Below, in pieces: positions 44,885 through 54,815 of a stretch of DNA of 64,000 nucleotides. The stretch lies in NCBI RefSeq assembly GCF_006716465.1, contig NZ_VFPB01000005.1, positions 391,970 to 455,969 on the forward strand. Reading direction: 5' to 3'. This stretch comes from Pseudoxanthomonas sp. 3HH-4 (GTDB lineage Bacteria; Pseudomonadota; Gammaproteobacteria; Xanthomonadales; Xanthomonadaceae). A program made the translations under genes and the position numbers. How positions within the stretch are numbered: position 1 is the stretch's first letter; each line of letters begins with the position of its first letter. The notes under the pieces were generated by a model that searched no databases, was not told the DNA's origin, and saw only the letters and a list, made by a program, of their open reading frames with translations.

Positions 44885-45370
44885 TCACACCGCCTCGAAC
44901 CGGTTCGCCGCCACGTTCTTGCGGACCTTCGCCGGGTCCCAGATGCGACCGTTCATGGCGATGTAGACGCCGGTGGGAAGCGACTGCACGGCGCCGATGG
45001 CGCATCCGATGTTGAACTCCGCGTCCGAGCCACGGAAGCGGGCAGGGCTGAGGGCGCCGGTCATCACGATGGTCTTGTCCGGGATGGAGGCCAGCACATG
45101 GCCCGTCTGCACCATGCTGTCGGTGCCGTGCGTCACCAGCACATGCTTCGTCGGCTGCGCCGCGATGGTGGCGCGGATCAGCTCGCGGTCCTCGTCGGTG
45201 ATGTGCAGCGAATCCTTGCGCAGGATCGGGATGACCGTGAAGCGGAACGTCACCCCCAGCTCGCGCAGGATCATGCCGATCTGCGGATCGCCGATCTGGT
45301 AATCGGACTTGTCGTCGAAGTAGATCTTGTCGATCGTGCCACCCGTGGTGACGATCAGCAGCTCGTCCAT
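44885..45370 (-). CDS. short asparaginase-domain protein
   Basis: 161 aa from ATG 45368-45370 (MDELLIVTTGGTIDKIYFDD). It contains the two active-site threonine motifs of L-asparaginase, TTGGTIDK near the N-terminus and VTHGTDSM in the middle, then KTIVMTGALSPARF. Classical asparaginases have ~330 residues in two domains; this protein is only the N-terminal domain. Half-size family members are known in proteobacteria, so it need not be a truncation. Activity as a homo-oligomer is unproven. It is 20 bp downstream of the 45391 gene in a leftward unit. Confidence 0.83.
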   Translation of the reverse strand: MDELLIVTTGGTIDKIYFDDKSDYQIGDPQIGMILRELGVTFRFTVIPILRKDSLHITDEDRELIRATIAAQPTKHVLVTHGTDSMVQTGHVLASIPDKTIVMTGALSPARFRGSDAEFNIGCAIGAVQSLPTGVYIAMNGRIWDPAKVRKNVAANRFEAV

Positions 45371-45390
45371 CTCTATGCTCCTGCCGGCGC

Positions 45391-46095
45391 TCAAGGCGCG
45401 CCTGGCGTTGTATCCGGGGATGTCAGGTCGTACGACTCGCCGTAGTGCCGGCAGATCGCTTCCAGCGCGGGCGACGGCGGCGCGACGACCACGCGATTAT
45501 CGCCGCTTTCCCGCAGAAACGTGCATTGAGCGCCGTCGACGTTGCCGTCTTCGTCGCCCGTCGCATCCACCTGCACCCTCAGGTCCATGCGGGTCCCGTC
45601 GAGTGGAAGGGCATGGGGCGCATCAAGTTTCCACAACCGGTAGCTCCAGCTGCAGCAGCTGCTGCGGCCGGAGGCGACCAGCCAGCCCTCGATGACCTGC
45701 AGCTCGTAGTAGAAATCGCTGAGGTAGTGGCGCAGCGACCGCGTGGCCGGATCGATCCGGTACACATCACCCTCGCAGTTCGGCCCGGCGCCGCACATGC
45801 CCCGGACTTCCACCTCGTGCATCCCGTCCCCGTCCAGGTCCATCAGGCCAGCGTGGCCCATGGGCGTCTCGGTGACATCCTGCTCGACCTGCAGGCGGTC
45901 GCACACGAGGCCGTCGGCACACGTCAGCTCGGCGACGTAGCGGCGCGTGGCAGAGGTGGAACACTCGACGCGCAGCGACAAAGTACTGCCGTCGCGGTTG
46001 TCCACGCGTGCCGGATCGCCCGGCTCGCAGAGGGCGTCCTGCGCCCACGCACAGGGCGACAGCAGGCACAACAGCAGCGTGGCGACGAAACGCAT
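45391..46095 (-). CDS. exported hypothetical protein with cysteine pairs
   Basis: 234 aa from ATG 46093-46095, overlapping the DUF2069 stop by 1 nt. Signal peptide MRFVATLLLCLLSPCAWAQ. The mature domain has several Cys (DALCEPGD, LRVECSTS, LTCADGLVCD, RGMCGAGPNCEG, SGRSSCCSWSYRLWKL), a DLDGDGMHEVEVRG calcium-like FG-GAP/EF loop, and a C-terminal ICRHYGESYDL. No family name is assigned. It probably acts in the periplasm. Confidence 0.78.
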   Translation of the reverse strand: MRFVATLLLCLLSPCAWAQDALCEPGDPARVDNRDGSTLSLRVECSTSATRRYVAELTCADGLVCDRLQVEQDVTETPMGHAGLMDLDGDGMHEVEVRGMCGAGPNCEGDVYRIDPATRSLRHYLSDFYYELQVIEGWLVASGRSSCCSWSYRLWKLDAPHALPLDGTRMDLRVQVDATGDEDGNVDGAQCTFLRESGDNRVVVAPPSPALEAICRHYGESYDLTSPDTTPGAP

Positions 46096-46426
46096 CACCC
46101 CTTCCTACCGAACCGCTTGGCGAAGGCGGGCCAGCTGGTTGCCAGCACGATGCCGATGGACAGCACGATGCCGGCCCACGCGAACTTCGCCTTCACCGGA
46201 TCGGCCCACGCCACCATCACCGCATGCGAAAACCAGAACAGCGCTGCCACGCCGGCCCAGAACGCCGCCGTGCGCCGGCGCGCCATCACGCCGACCATCA
46301 GCAGGATCGGCGGCAGGGCGAACACCAGCAGTGCCAGCGTGTACTGACGGTCGCCGTAGAACCACACCGCGTAGAGGACGGCTAGCAATTGCAGCAACGC
46401 GGCCAGCAGCAGGCGCGAACGGTCCA

Positions 46427-46427
<1 letters not shown>
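46095..46427 (-). CDS. DUF2069 inner-membrane protein
   Basis: 110 aa with four hydrophobic helices (LLLAALLQLLAVLYAVWFY, TLALLVFALPPILLMVGVM, AAFWAGVAALFWFSHAVMVAW, FAWAGIVLSIGIVLATSWPAF). The pattern and the position next to wrbA match DUF2069 of Xanthomonadaceae and Pseudomonads. The start overlaps the wrbA stop by 1 nt. Function unknown. Confidence 0.84.
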
Positions 46428-47050
<623 letters not shown>

Positions 47051-47099
47051 CTAGTATCGGCGATGTCGCCTCCATGACGCATCGGTTACCCTTCCGCCC

Positions 47100-48377
47100 A
47101 TGGAGCCACTGGACTCGTTGAACCGCTGGACCGAACGCATGCGCGACCGTGCGCGCATGGGCACGTTCTTCCGCTTCCTGACCAAGCGCTTCCTCGACGA
47201 CCGCCTGTTCCAGGCCGCAGGTTCGCTGGCCTACACGACGCTGTTCGCGCTGGTCCCGCTGGCGATGGTGGTGTTCGGTGTGCTGTCCGCGTTCCCCGTG
47301 TTCCAGGAATGGAGTGCGCAGCTGCGCGACTACATCTTCGCCAACTTCCTGCCGGGCGCGGCGGTCAGCCTGAAGGCGAAGCTGGACGGCTTCCTCGCCA
47401 ACACCGGCAAGCTGACCGCGGTGGGCGTGATCGCCCTGGTGGCGTCGCTGTTGATCACGCTCAACAGCATCGAGGCCACGTTCAACCGCATCTGGCGCGT
47501 GCGCAGTGCGCGGCCGAAGCTGTCGCGCTTCCTCGTCTACTGGACGGTGCTGACGCTGGGCGCGCTGATGGCCGCGGCGTCGCTGGCCTTGTCCGCGCGC
47601 TTCTACGCCTTGCCGGTGTTCGCGACCAGCGGCGGGCGCTGGCTGCAGACGCTGTCGCTGAGCGTGGCACCGGTACTGATCGAACTGGCGGCCATCGTGG
47701 TGATCTACCGGGTGGTGCCGCACCGGACCATCAAGTGGCGCTATGCGGTGGCCGGCGCATTGCTGGCGACCGTGTTGCTGGAGCTGGCGAAGTGGGGCCT
47801 GGGCGCCTACCTGGGCAGCTTCAATACCTACCAGAAGATCTATGGTGCGGTGGCGGCGGCGCCGATCCTGCTGCTGTGGATCTACCTGTGCTGGATTGCC
47901 GTGCTGTTGGGCGCGTCGCTGGCGTCGGGCATGGCCGCGTTCCGCTACCAGCCGGTCGCGTTGCGGTTGCCGCTGGGCTACGAGATCTATGGCCTGCTGC
48001 GCATGCTGGGGCGCTTCGCGCAGGCGCGCGAGAAGGGGCGCGGCCTGCACAGCGACCAGATCCTCGCCCTGGAGCCGATGCTGACGGATTCGCTGATCCA
48101 GCAGATGCTGGGCCAGCTGTCGGAGATCAACCTGCTGCGCCGCGACGAAGAAGGCGAGTGGCTGCTGGCACGCGACCTGGACGACCTGACCCTGTGCGAC
48201 CTGTACGAAGCCTGCCAGTTGCGTATTCCCGTTGCGGAGGCGCATCTGCCGTTCCACGATGATGCGTTGGGCTGCGCGGCACGCCGTGCGCTGGATGACC
48301 TGCGCATGCCCTTGCGCGAACTGCTGAAGAGGCGCGTCAGCGATCTGTTCACCGAATCCCACCAGGAGCCTGCATGA
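47100..48377 (+). CDS. YihY/UPF0761 family inner-membrane protein
   Basis: 425 aa. After ~30 cytoplasmic residues come six transmembrane helices (QAAGSLAYTTLFALVPLAMVVFGVLSAF, VGVIALVASLLITL, YWTVLTLGALMAAASLAL, VLIELAAIVVIYRVVPHR, YAVAGALLATVLLELAKWGLGAYL, APILLLWIYLCWIAVLLGASLASG) and a ~150-residue cytoplasmic C-terminal region. The EATFNRIWRV motif is typical. The family was once called ribonuclease BN, but that role belongs to another protein. The 3' end overlaps tlpA by 4 nt. Confidence 0.92.
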   Translation: MEPLDSLNRWTERMRDRARMGTFFRFLTKRFLDDRLFQAAGSLAYTTLFALVPLAMVVFGVLSAFPVFQEWSAQLRDYIFANFLPGAAVSLKAKLDGFLANTGKLTAVGVIALVASLLITLNSIEATFNRIWRVRSARPKLSRFLVYWTVLTLGALMAAASLALSARFYALPVFATSGGRWLQTLSLSVAPVLIELAAIVVIYRVVPHRTIKWRYAVAGALLATVLLELAKWGLGAYLGSFNTYQKIYGAVAAAPILLLWIYLCWIAVLLGASLASGMAAFRYQPVALRLPLGYEIYGLLRMLGRFAQAREKGRGLHSDQILALEPMLTDSLIQQMLGQLSEINLLRRDEEGEWLLARDLDDLTLCDLYEACQLRIPVAEAHLPFHDDALGCAARRALDDLRMPLRELLKRRVSDLFTESHQEPA

Positions 48378-48946
48378 AGTCCGTTCCCTCCCTTTCGCTG
48401 GCCGCCATCCTGCTGTTGGCCGCGTGCAACGCAGGGTCGGCCCCCGCCGAGGTGGCGGAACCGGCGATCGAAGCACATGTGCAGTCGGTGGACCCTGCCA
48501 CCGAGAAGCCCGCCGACCGCACGGCAGACGTCCCGATGTTGCAGGTGAAGACACTCGACGGTGCCGATTACACGCTGGCCACGCACCGTGGGAAGTGGGT
48601 GGTGGTGAATTTCTGGGCCACCTGGTGCGCGCCCTGCCTGAAGGAGATGCCCGATCTTTCCGCGCTGGACAAGGACAATGACCATATCGAGGTGATTGGG
48701 CTGGCGTACGAGGAAATCGAAGCGGACGAGCTGAAGGCCTTCCTGGCCGAACGGCCGGTGGTGTATCCGATCGCCATCCTCGACGTGTACAACCCGCCGG
48801 CCGACTTCGCCACGCCGCGCGGCCTGCCGCTTACGTACCTGATCGCGCCCGATGGCAAGGTTGCCAAGCAGTTCCTGGGCCCGGTGACCGGCAAGGACAT
48901 CACGGCGGCCATCGCGGCGGCAGGCGGTCCGGCAGCGAAGGTCTGA
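48374..48946 (+). CDS. TlpA-like thioredoxin lipoprotein
   Basis: 190 aa. Lipoprotein signal with lipobox LLAAC (MKSVPSLSLAAILLLAAC), a flexible linker to ~residue 58, then a thioredoxin fold with FWATWCAPCLKEMPDL (redox CAPC near residues 81-84) and the cis-Pro segment GLPLTYLIAPDG. A periplasmic membrane-anchored disulfide reductase, as in TlpA/ResA. The client protein is unknown. ATGA overlap with yihY and a 1-nt overlap with the acylphosphatase gene show a coupled operon. Confidence 0.92.
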   Translation: MKSVPSLSLAAILLLAACNAGSAPAEVAEPAIEAHVQSVDPATEKPADRTADVPMLQVKTLDGADYTLATHRGKWVVVNFWATWCAPCLKEMPDLSALDKDNDHIEVIGLAYEEIEADELKAFLAERPVVYPIAILDVYNPPADFATPRGLPLTYLIAPDGKVAKQFLGPVTGKDITAAIAAAGGPAAKV

Positions 48947-49212
48947 TGGCCGCGGCGCGCTTCCTGGTCAGCGGCAAGGTGCAGGGCGTGTTCTTCCGCG
49001 CGTCCACGCGTGAGCGCGCGTTCGATCTGGGGCTGAGCGGTCGCGCCACCAACCTAGCGGACGGACGCGTGGAAGTGATCGCTCAGGGCGATGCGACGGC
49101 ACTCGATGCGCTGGAGGCGTGGCTTCGCCTAGGACCACCCGCCGCATGCGTTGAATCGGTCGTGCGCGATGCATGGACGGGACCGGTGAACGACGGTTTC
49201 GTCACGGGATGA
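48946..49212 (+). CDS. acyP: acylphosphatase
   Basis: 88 aa, the usual size. It hydrolyses the carboxyl-phosphate bond of acylphosphates. The active-site motifs are FLVSGKVQGVFFRASTRERA (phosphate-binding GxVQGVxFR) and LGLSGRATNLADGRVEVIAQGD (Asn of the GxxxNxxDGxVE loop). The C-terminal GPVNDGFVTG is slightly shortened. Last gene of the yihY-tlpA-acyP unit. Confidence 0.93.
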   Translation: MAAARFLVSGKVQGVFFRASTRERAFDLGLSGRATNLADGRVEVIAQGDATALDALEAWLRLGPPAACVESVVRDAWTGPVNDGFVTG

Positions 49213-49243
49213 CCACGAACGGGGTCAGTGAATCAGCGATGGC

Positions 49244-49648
49244 CTAGGGCTGGTCGCCCGCATTGTGCAGGCGCAGGGCGCGCGCGGCCTGCTGTTCGTC
49301 CAGCGGTGGTGGCCGCGCGGTCGCGGGTTGCTCCGGTTCTTTCCACCCGGGGATCTTCCGCGCGCCCTTCTGCACCTGTTGTGCGGCCAGGCCGACGAGG
49401 ATGGGCACGATGCCGCCGTTCTTGCCGAGTTGTTCCAGGCTGGTCGGTTCCTTCCAGCGACGACTGAATACTGTGGGCGCGACGTCGACGGGATTCTCGA
49501 AGCGGTAGAGATCCACCACCTCTTCCGGGTCCGGCCTGACGGTCAGGGTCCCCAGCGTGGTCGCGGAGGTGTCGTCCGCCGTGGCAGCCTGCTGCGCCAT
49601 CGCATGCGACGACGCCAGCCACAGGGTGGCTATCCAGAATGCCCGCAT
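49244..49648 (-). CDS. exported hypothetical protein
   Basis: 134 aa. Signal peptide MRAFWIATLWLASSHAMAQQ followed by a mostly disordered, Pro- and Gln-rich mature part (LTVRPDPEEVVDLYRFENPVDVAPTVFSRRWKEPTSLEQLGKNGG...PPPLDEQQAARALRLHNAG). No family recognised. It starts 3 bp after the ppk2 stop codon, so it is probably cotranscribed with it. Confidence 0.72.
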   Translation of the reverse strand: MRAFWIATLWLASSHAMAQQAATADDTSATTLGTLTVRPDPEEVVDLYRFENPVDVAPTVFSRRWKEPTSLEQLGKNGGIVPILVGLAAQQVQKGARKIPGWKEPEQPATARPPPLDEQQAARALRLHNAGDQP

Positions 49649-49651
49649 GCG

Positions 49652-50431
49652 TCAGCCGCCGCAGCGCGGCTTGATCGGTTTCAGCACGCCGTAGCGTTCC
49701 TTGTGCAGCTTGCCTTTCAGCGGCGGCAGACCCAGTGGTTCCAGGGGCACCTGCGTATCGGGCAGGCGGTCGAGCAGGTCGCGGATCAGGGTGAGGCGGC
49801 CGGTGCGCTGGTCGTTGAAGTCGACCAGTGTCCACGGCGCATGCTGCGTGTGCGTGGCCTTGAGCATCGTTTCGCGCGCGGTGGTGTAGTCGGCGTACTT
49901 TTCGCGCGCCTTCAGGTCGATCGGCGACAGTTTCCAGCTCTTCAGCGGCTCGTCGGCGCGTTCGGCGAAGCGCTCCTCCTGCTGCGCCTGGTCCACGCAA
50001 AGCCAGTACTTGAACAGCAATATGCCGTCGTCGGTGATGCCTTTCTCGAACACCGGCGCCTGCGCGAGGAATCGCGCGTGTTGTTCGTCCGTGCAATAGC
50101 CCATCACTTTCTCCACGCCGGCGCGGTTGTACCAGCTGCGGTCGAACAGCACGATCTCGCCGGCAGCCGGCAAGTGCGTGATGTAGCGCTGGAAGTACCA
50201 CTGCGTGGCTTCGCGTTCGCTCGGTTTCGGCAGTGCCACCACGCGGCATTGGCGCGGGTTGAGGTGCTCGGTGAGCGCGCCGATGGCGCCGCCCTTGCCG
50301 GCGGTGTCGCGGCCTTCCATCACCACCACGATGCGGGCGCCGCAGTGCGACGCCCAGCGCGCCATCGCGGCCAGTTCAAGCTGCAAGGGCTTGAGCTGGG
50401 CTTCGTAGTCCTTGCGTTTGAGGGTCTTCAT
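49652..50431 (-). CDS. ppk2: polyphosphate kinase 2
   Basis: 259 aa, a single-domain class of PPK2. It transfers phosphate between polyphosphate and nucleotides. Walker A is GRDTAGKGGAIGALTEHLNPR near residues 40-60, followed by ALPKPSEREATQWYFQRYI, Walker B EIVLFDRSWYNRAGVEKVMG and the lid segment FEKGITDDGILLFKYWLCVDQAQQEERFAER. NDP versus NMP preference cannot be settled. It is probably in one unit with the XRE regulator (27 bp upstream) and the exported protein downstream. Confidence 0.94.
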   Translation of the reverse strand: MKTLKRKDYEAQLKPLQLELAAMARWASHCGARIVVVMEGRDTAGKGGAIGALTEHLNPRQCRVVALPKPSEREATQWYFQRYITHLPAAGEIVLFDRSWYNRAGVEKVMGYCTDEQHARFLAQAPVFEKGITDDGILLFKYWLCVDQAQQEERFAERADEPLKSWKLSPIDLKAREKYADYTTARETMLKATHTQHAPWTLVDFNDQRTGRLTLIRDLLDRLPDTQVPLEPLGLPPLKGKLHKERYGVLKPIKPRCGG

Positions 50432-50458
50432 CGCGTGTCCTGTGCGGTGGCGGGGGAT

Positions 50459-50794
50459 TCAGCGTTTGCGGCGGGCATGGCCTGCCATGCCGCGCGCGAC
50501 TTCCAGCAAGGCGCCTTGCTGGCGCGTGTTGAGGGCGCGGTAGGCGGCCAGCAGGTCATGCTCGCCCCGTGTGCGCGCGGGATCCAGCGTCGTCGCCAGT
50601 TCCGACAGCAGCGCGCCCGCGGGGACGCCGAAGGCACGTGCCAGTGCGGCGAGCTGGTCGCCGCCGGGCAGCTTCTCGCCGGCCAGCCAGGATTTCACCG
50701 TGGTCACGCCGGCGCGCGGGATGGCGGCGGCGAGATCGGCAGCGGTCAGGCCGCTGGCCTTGGTCAGCAGGCGCAGGGTGGCATCGAGTGACAT
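50459..50794 (-). CDS. XRE-type helix-turn-helix protein
   Basis: 111 aa. Residues ~6-65 form an HTH of the Cro/CI class (LRLLTKASGLTAADLAAAIPRAGVTTVKSWLAGEKLPGGDQLAALARAFGVPAGALL), with the recognition helix in the TTVKSWLAGEK segment. A helical tail ends in HARRKR. It lies between moaB and ppk2 on the same strand with short gaps and could be a local regulator. Effector unknown. Confidence 0.82.
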   Translation of the reverse strand: MSLDATLRLLTKASGLTAADLAAAIPRAGVTTVKSWLAGEKLPGGDQLAALARAFGVPAGALLSELATTLDPARTRGEHDLLAAYRALNTRQQGALLEVARGMAGHARRKR

Positions 50795-50810
50795 GGCGGG
50801 CTCTCCTTGC

Positions 50811-51329
50811 TCATTCCTTCAGGCGGGGACGCAGCGTGGCCAGGTTGCAGGGCCGTGTGCGTGCGTCGAGTTGGGCGCGGATGATCTTCTCCCACGCCGT
50901 GCGGCAGGCCGAGGTGGAGCCCGGCAGGCAGAACAGGAAGGTCTGGTTCGCCAGCCCGGCGAACGCGCGCGACTGCAGCGACGACGTCCCGATCTCCTCG
51001 ACGCTGACGTGCCGGAACAGTTCGCCGAAGCCCGGCATTTCCTTGTCCAGCAGCGGGAGCAGGGCTTCCGGAGTGGAGTCGCGACCCGTGAAGCCGGTGC
51101 CGCCGGTCACCAGGATGCCGTCGACTGCAGGATCGGCGATCCACTGCGAGACCTGCGCACGCAGGCGGTAACGGTCGTCGGGCAGCAGCGCGCGGTCATG
51201 CAGGCGGTGTCCTGCCTGCGCGAGCGCCTCGGCGAGGTAGTCGCCGGAGCGATCCTCGGCGAGTGTGCGGCTGTCGGAGACGGTCAACACGCACAGGTGC
51301 AACGGGATCAAGGCGTCGGCATGGCTCAT
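50811..51329 (-). CDS. moaB: molybdenum cofactor biosynthesis protein B
   Basis: 172 aa, as for E. coli MoaB (170 aa). The MogA/MoaB fold has LHLCVLTVSDSRTLAEDRSGDYLAEAL at the start, DGILVTGGTGFTGRDSTPEALLPLLDKEMPGFGELFRHVS in the middle and LFCLPGSTSACRTAWEKII near the end. It is thought to adenylylate molybdopterin. ATG 51327-51329 is the start giving the family N-terminus. No other moa genes are in the window; it sits between the GT41 gene and an XRE gene. Confidence 0.94.
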   Translation of the reverse strand: MSHADALIPLHLCVLTVSDSRTLAEDRSGDYLAEALAQAGHRLHDRALLPDDRYRLRAQVSQWIADPAVDGILVTGGTGFTGRDSTPEALLPLLDKEMPGFGELFRHVSVEEIGTSSLQSRAFAGLANQTFLFCLPGSTSACRTAWEKIIRAQLDARTRPCNLATLRPRLKE

Positions 51330-51354
51330 GCCCGAAGGGTAGCGCAATCGCGGG

Positions 51355-53088
51355 TCAGCCGAGCGGCGCGGGTGGCAGCCCTTTGCGGTGCCGGTCAGCC
51401 ATGCGCCAGGCGACGTCGGCGAAGCCTTCCGCGAACCGCGGCATGTCGAAGAGCGGCGCGTGCGTGATCGCGGTCTGCAGGCGTACGCGCAGGTCCGCCC
51501 GTGCCGCGGCATCGCGGCCCAGCCGGATCCCGGTCGCGACGAAGGCCTCGTCGTCGGTCACGTTCATCTCGTCCAGGCCGAGATGATGATTGAGGCTGCC
51601 CCCGACGCGGGAGGCGAACGTCGCGCCCGCGCAGGTCAGCACCGGGCAGCCTGCCCACAGCGCGTCGGATGCGGTGGTGTGCGCGTTGTAGGGATGCGTG
51701 TCGAGGAACAGGTCAGCATGCCGGTAGCGCGCCAGGTACTCCGCATGCGGCAGCTTGCGCATGAACACCAGGCGCGCCGGATCCATGCCGCGCGTCTGCG
51801 CCGCCGCGCGCAGGCGGTCGTCGGCCCGCCCCGGTCCGGAGAGCAGCCACAGCACGCTGCCGTCGACGTTCGTCAGTATGTCGAGCATCCTGGCCAGGCT
51901 GCGTGGGTTCACTTTGTAGCTGTTGTTGAAGCAGGCGTAGACCACGCCGGTGCCGGGAAGGCCACAGGCCTCGCGCGGGGGCGGTGTGTCGATCGTGCGA
52001 CGCGTATCGGACGGTTGGAAGGCGCCGGGCAGGTAGGCGACGGTTTCGCTGTACGCCGGCACCAACGCCTCGGGCAAGGCGAAGCGATCCGCCAGCACGT
52101 AGTCGATCCACGGCGCACCGGAGGTGCCAGGATAGGCCAGCCAATTGACCTGCACGGGCGCGGGCCGCATGGCCAGCACTTCCGGAGTGCCACCACCACC
52201 CCAGCCGCGGAGGTCGTAGAGAACATCGATGTGCTGGTCGCGGATAGCCTGCGCGATGCGTGCATGCGGGAGGCTCGCGAGATCGTGCAAGTGCGTGGCC
52301 GTCGCCAGCCGTTGGCGGATGGGGCTGCCATCGTCGGGCGTGAGGGCGAACAGGTGTGCGGATACCGTTGCATGCGCCTGCAGGGCTTCGAAGAACGCCA
52401 CCGTCAGCAGGCCGGTGGGATGCGCACCGAAGCCGTTGGAGAGGAAGCCCAGGCGCAGCGGCGCGTCTTCCGGCCCGTGCGGTGCGGGCGGAAGCGGACG
52501 GACCACCGACGCCAGCGCCTGCGCGCGTTGCCGTGCGCAGGCCAGTTGCTCCTGTGCGCTGGCATCTTCGCTGAGGAAGGCGAACGGCTCCACCACCCCG
52601 CGACCCTCGCGCACGGCGCGCCGCACCTGCGCCGACAGCGTATCGAGGTCACGCCAGTCGCAGAGCCTGCGGCGCCAGTTCAACAGGTGGGCGGCGAACA
52701 TGGGCTCGCCCGGCAGCAGTCGGTGGGCATGCTCGTAGGCCTGCGCGGCGGCCTCGGCTTCACCGGCATCCTCGAGGGCGTGGCCGAGCCACAATGCGAT
52801 GCCCGGGTGCTGGGGCGCCTGCGCAGCGGCCTCGCTCAATGTCTGTGCCGCCTGCGCGTGCCGACCCGACAGCCAGTGGCTGCGGCCAAGGCGCGCGAGG
52901 GCCTCTGGATGGCGGGGGCGCAGATCCAGCGCGTGCTCGGCGGCGCGCCGTCCCGCCTCGGCATCACCGTGGTCGAGCTCCGCATCCGAAAGCATGACCC
53001 AGGCGATGAAGTCCTGCGGCGCCTGCCGTACATGCAGCCGCAATCGCGTGCGCTCGTTGCGTGGATCGTCAACGGTCACCGCGACCAC
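51355..53088 (-). CDS. TPR-containing O-GlcNAc transferase-like protein (GT41, SPINDLY/OGT family)
   Basis: 577 aa, starting at a GTG. N-terminal TPR repeats (about residues 20-150) are followed by a GT-B catalytic region. Residues aligned with the human OGT active site are visible: His in FGAHPTGLL, His in QHIDVLYDLRGWGGGGTPEVLAMRPAPVQVNWLAYPGTSG, and Lys in CFNNSYKVNPRSLARM. The UDP-binding DLFLDTHPYNAHTTASDALWAGCPVLT is the family signature. Size and order match the crystallised Xanthomonas campestris OGT homologue (568 aa). Target proteins and the sugar donor in this organism are unknown. It is upstream of moaB by 25 bp. Confidence 0.92.
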   Translation of the reverse strand: MVAVTVDDPRNERTRLRLHVRQAPQDFIAWVMLSDAELDHGDAEAGRRAAEHALDLRPRHPEALARLGRSHWLSGRHAQAAQTLSEAAAQAPQHPGIALWLGHALEDAGEAEAAAQAYEHAHRLLPGEPMFAAHLLNWRRRLCDWRDLDTLSAQVRRAVREGRGVVEPFAFLSEDASAQEQLACARQRAQALASVVRPLPPAPHGPEDAPLRLGFLSNGFGAHPTGLLTVAFFEALQAHATVSAHLFALTPDDGSPIRQRLATATHLHDLASLPHARIAQAIRDQHIDVLYDLRGWGGGGTPEVLAMRPAPVQVNWLAYPGTSGAPWIDYVLADRFALPEALVPAYSETVAYLPGAFQPSDTRRTIDTPPPREACGLPGTGVVYACFNNSYKVNPRSLARMLDILTNVDGSVLWLLSGPGRADDRLRAAAQTRGMDPARLVFMRKLPHAEYLARYRHADLFLDTHPYNAHTTASDALWAGCPVLTCAGATFASRVGGSLNHHLGLDEMNVTDDEAFVATGIRLGRDAAARADLRVRLQTAITHAPLFDMPRFAEGFADVAWRMADRHRKGLPPAPLG

Positions 53089-53286
53089 CTGGCTCGATGG
53101 TGCAGGTGGCGCTGGCGGGAGGCGTGGCGACGATCATAGGCGGCAGCCTAGCGACCATCGACAGCGCGCGACAAGCCTTGCGCCACGTGCGATGCATGTG
53201 GAAGTGACGCCAGTCGCGAACGGGGCACCCATGTCGCGACTGGCGTCGCTCCCGCACCGGGGAAGCCGGCTTCCACGGTGCGCGGG

Positions 53287-53729
53287 CTAGAGCGGCAGGC
53301 GGAAACGCAGCGTGCCGTCGTAGGGCACCCAGCCCATCGCGCGGTACAGCGCGTGCGCGGTGGCGTTGTCGGGGTCGGTTTCCAGTTCCAGCCGCAACGC
53401 CCCGTCGGCGCGAGCGAAGTCGGCGGCGGCCGATAGCAATGCGCGCGCAACGCCCTTGCGACGCGCCTCCGGCAGTACGAGGAGGTCGTTCAGGATCCAG
53501 ACCCGCGACGCGCTGACGGAAGAAAAAGCCGGATACAACTGGGTGAAGCCGACGGCCGCGTCGTCTACCCAGGCCAGCAGGATGACGGACTCGTCGCGCT
53601 CCATCCGCTCGCGGATGAAATCCCGTGCCAATGCCGGGTCCGAGGGCTGGCCGTAGAAGCCGCGGTACTGGTCGAACAGGCGGGCGACAACGTCCAGGTG
53701 CGTCAGTCCCGTCCGGCGGACAACCGTCG

Positions 53730-53733
<4 letters not shown>
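53287..53733 (-). CDS. GNAT-family N-acetyltransferase
   Basis: 148 aa from ATG 53731-53733, overlapping the prfA stop by 4 nt. Standard [90 protein letters not shown] (acetyl-CoA loop RRKGVA) and [18 protein letters not shown]. Close in pattern to small-molecule or amino-acid N-acetyltransferases. Coupled translation with RF1 is notable, but the function is unknown. Confidence 0.88.
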
Positions 53734-54792
<1,059 letters not shown>

Positions 54793-54815
<23 letters not shown>

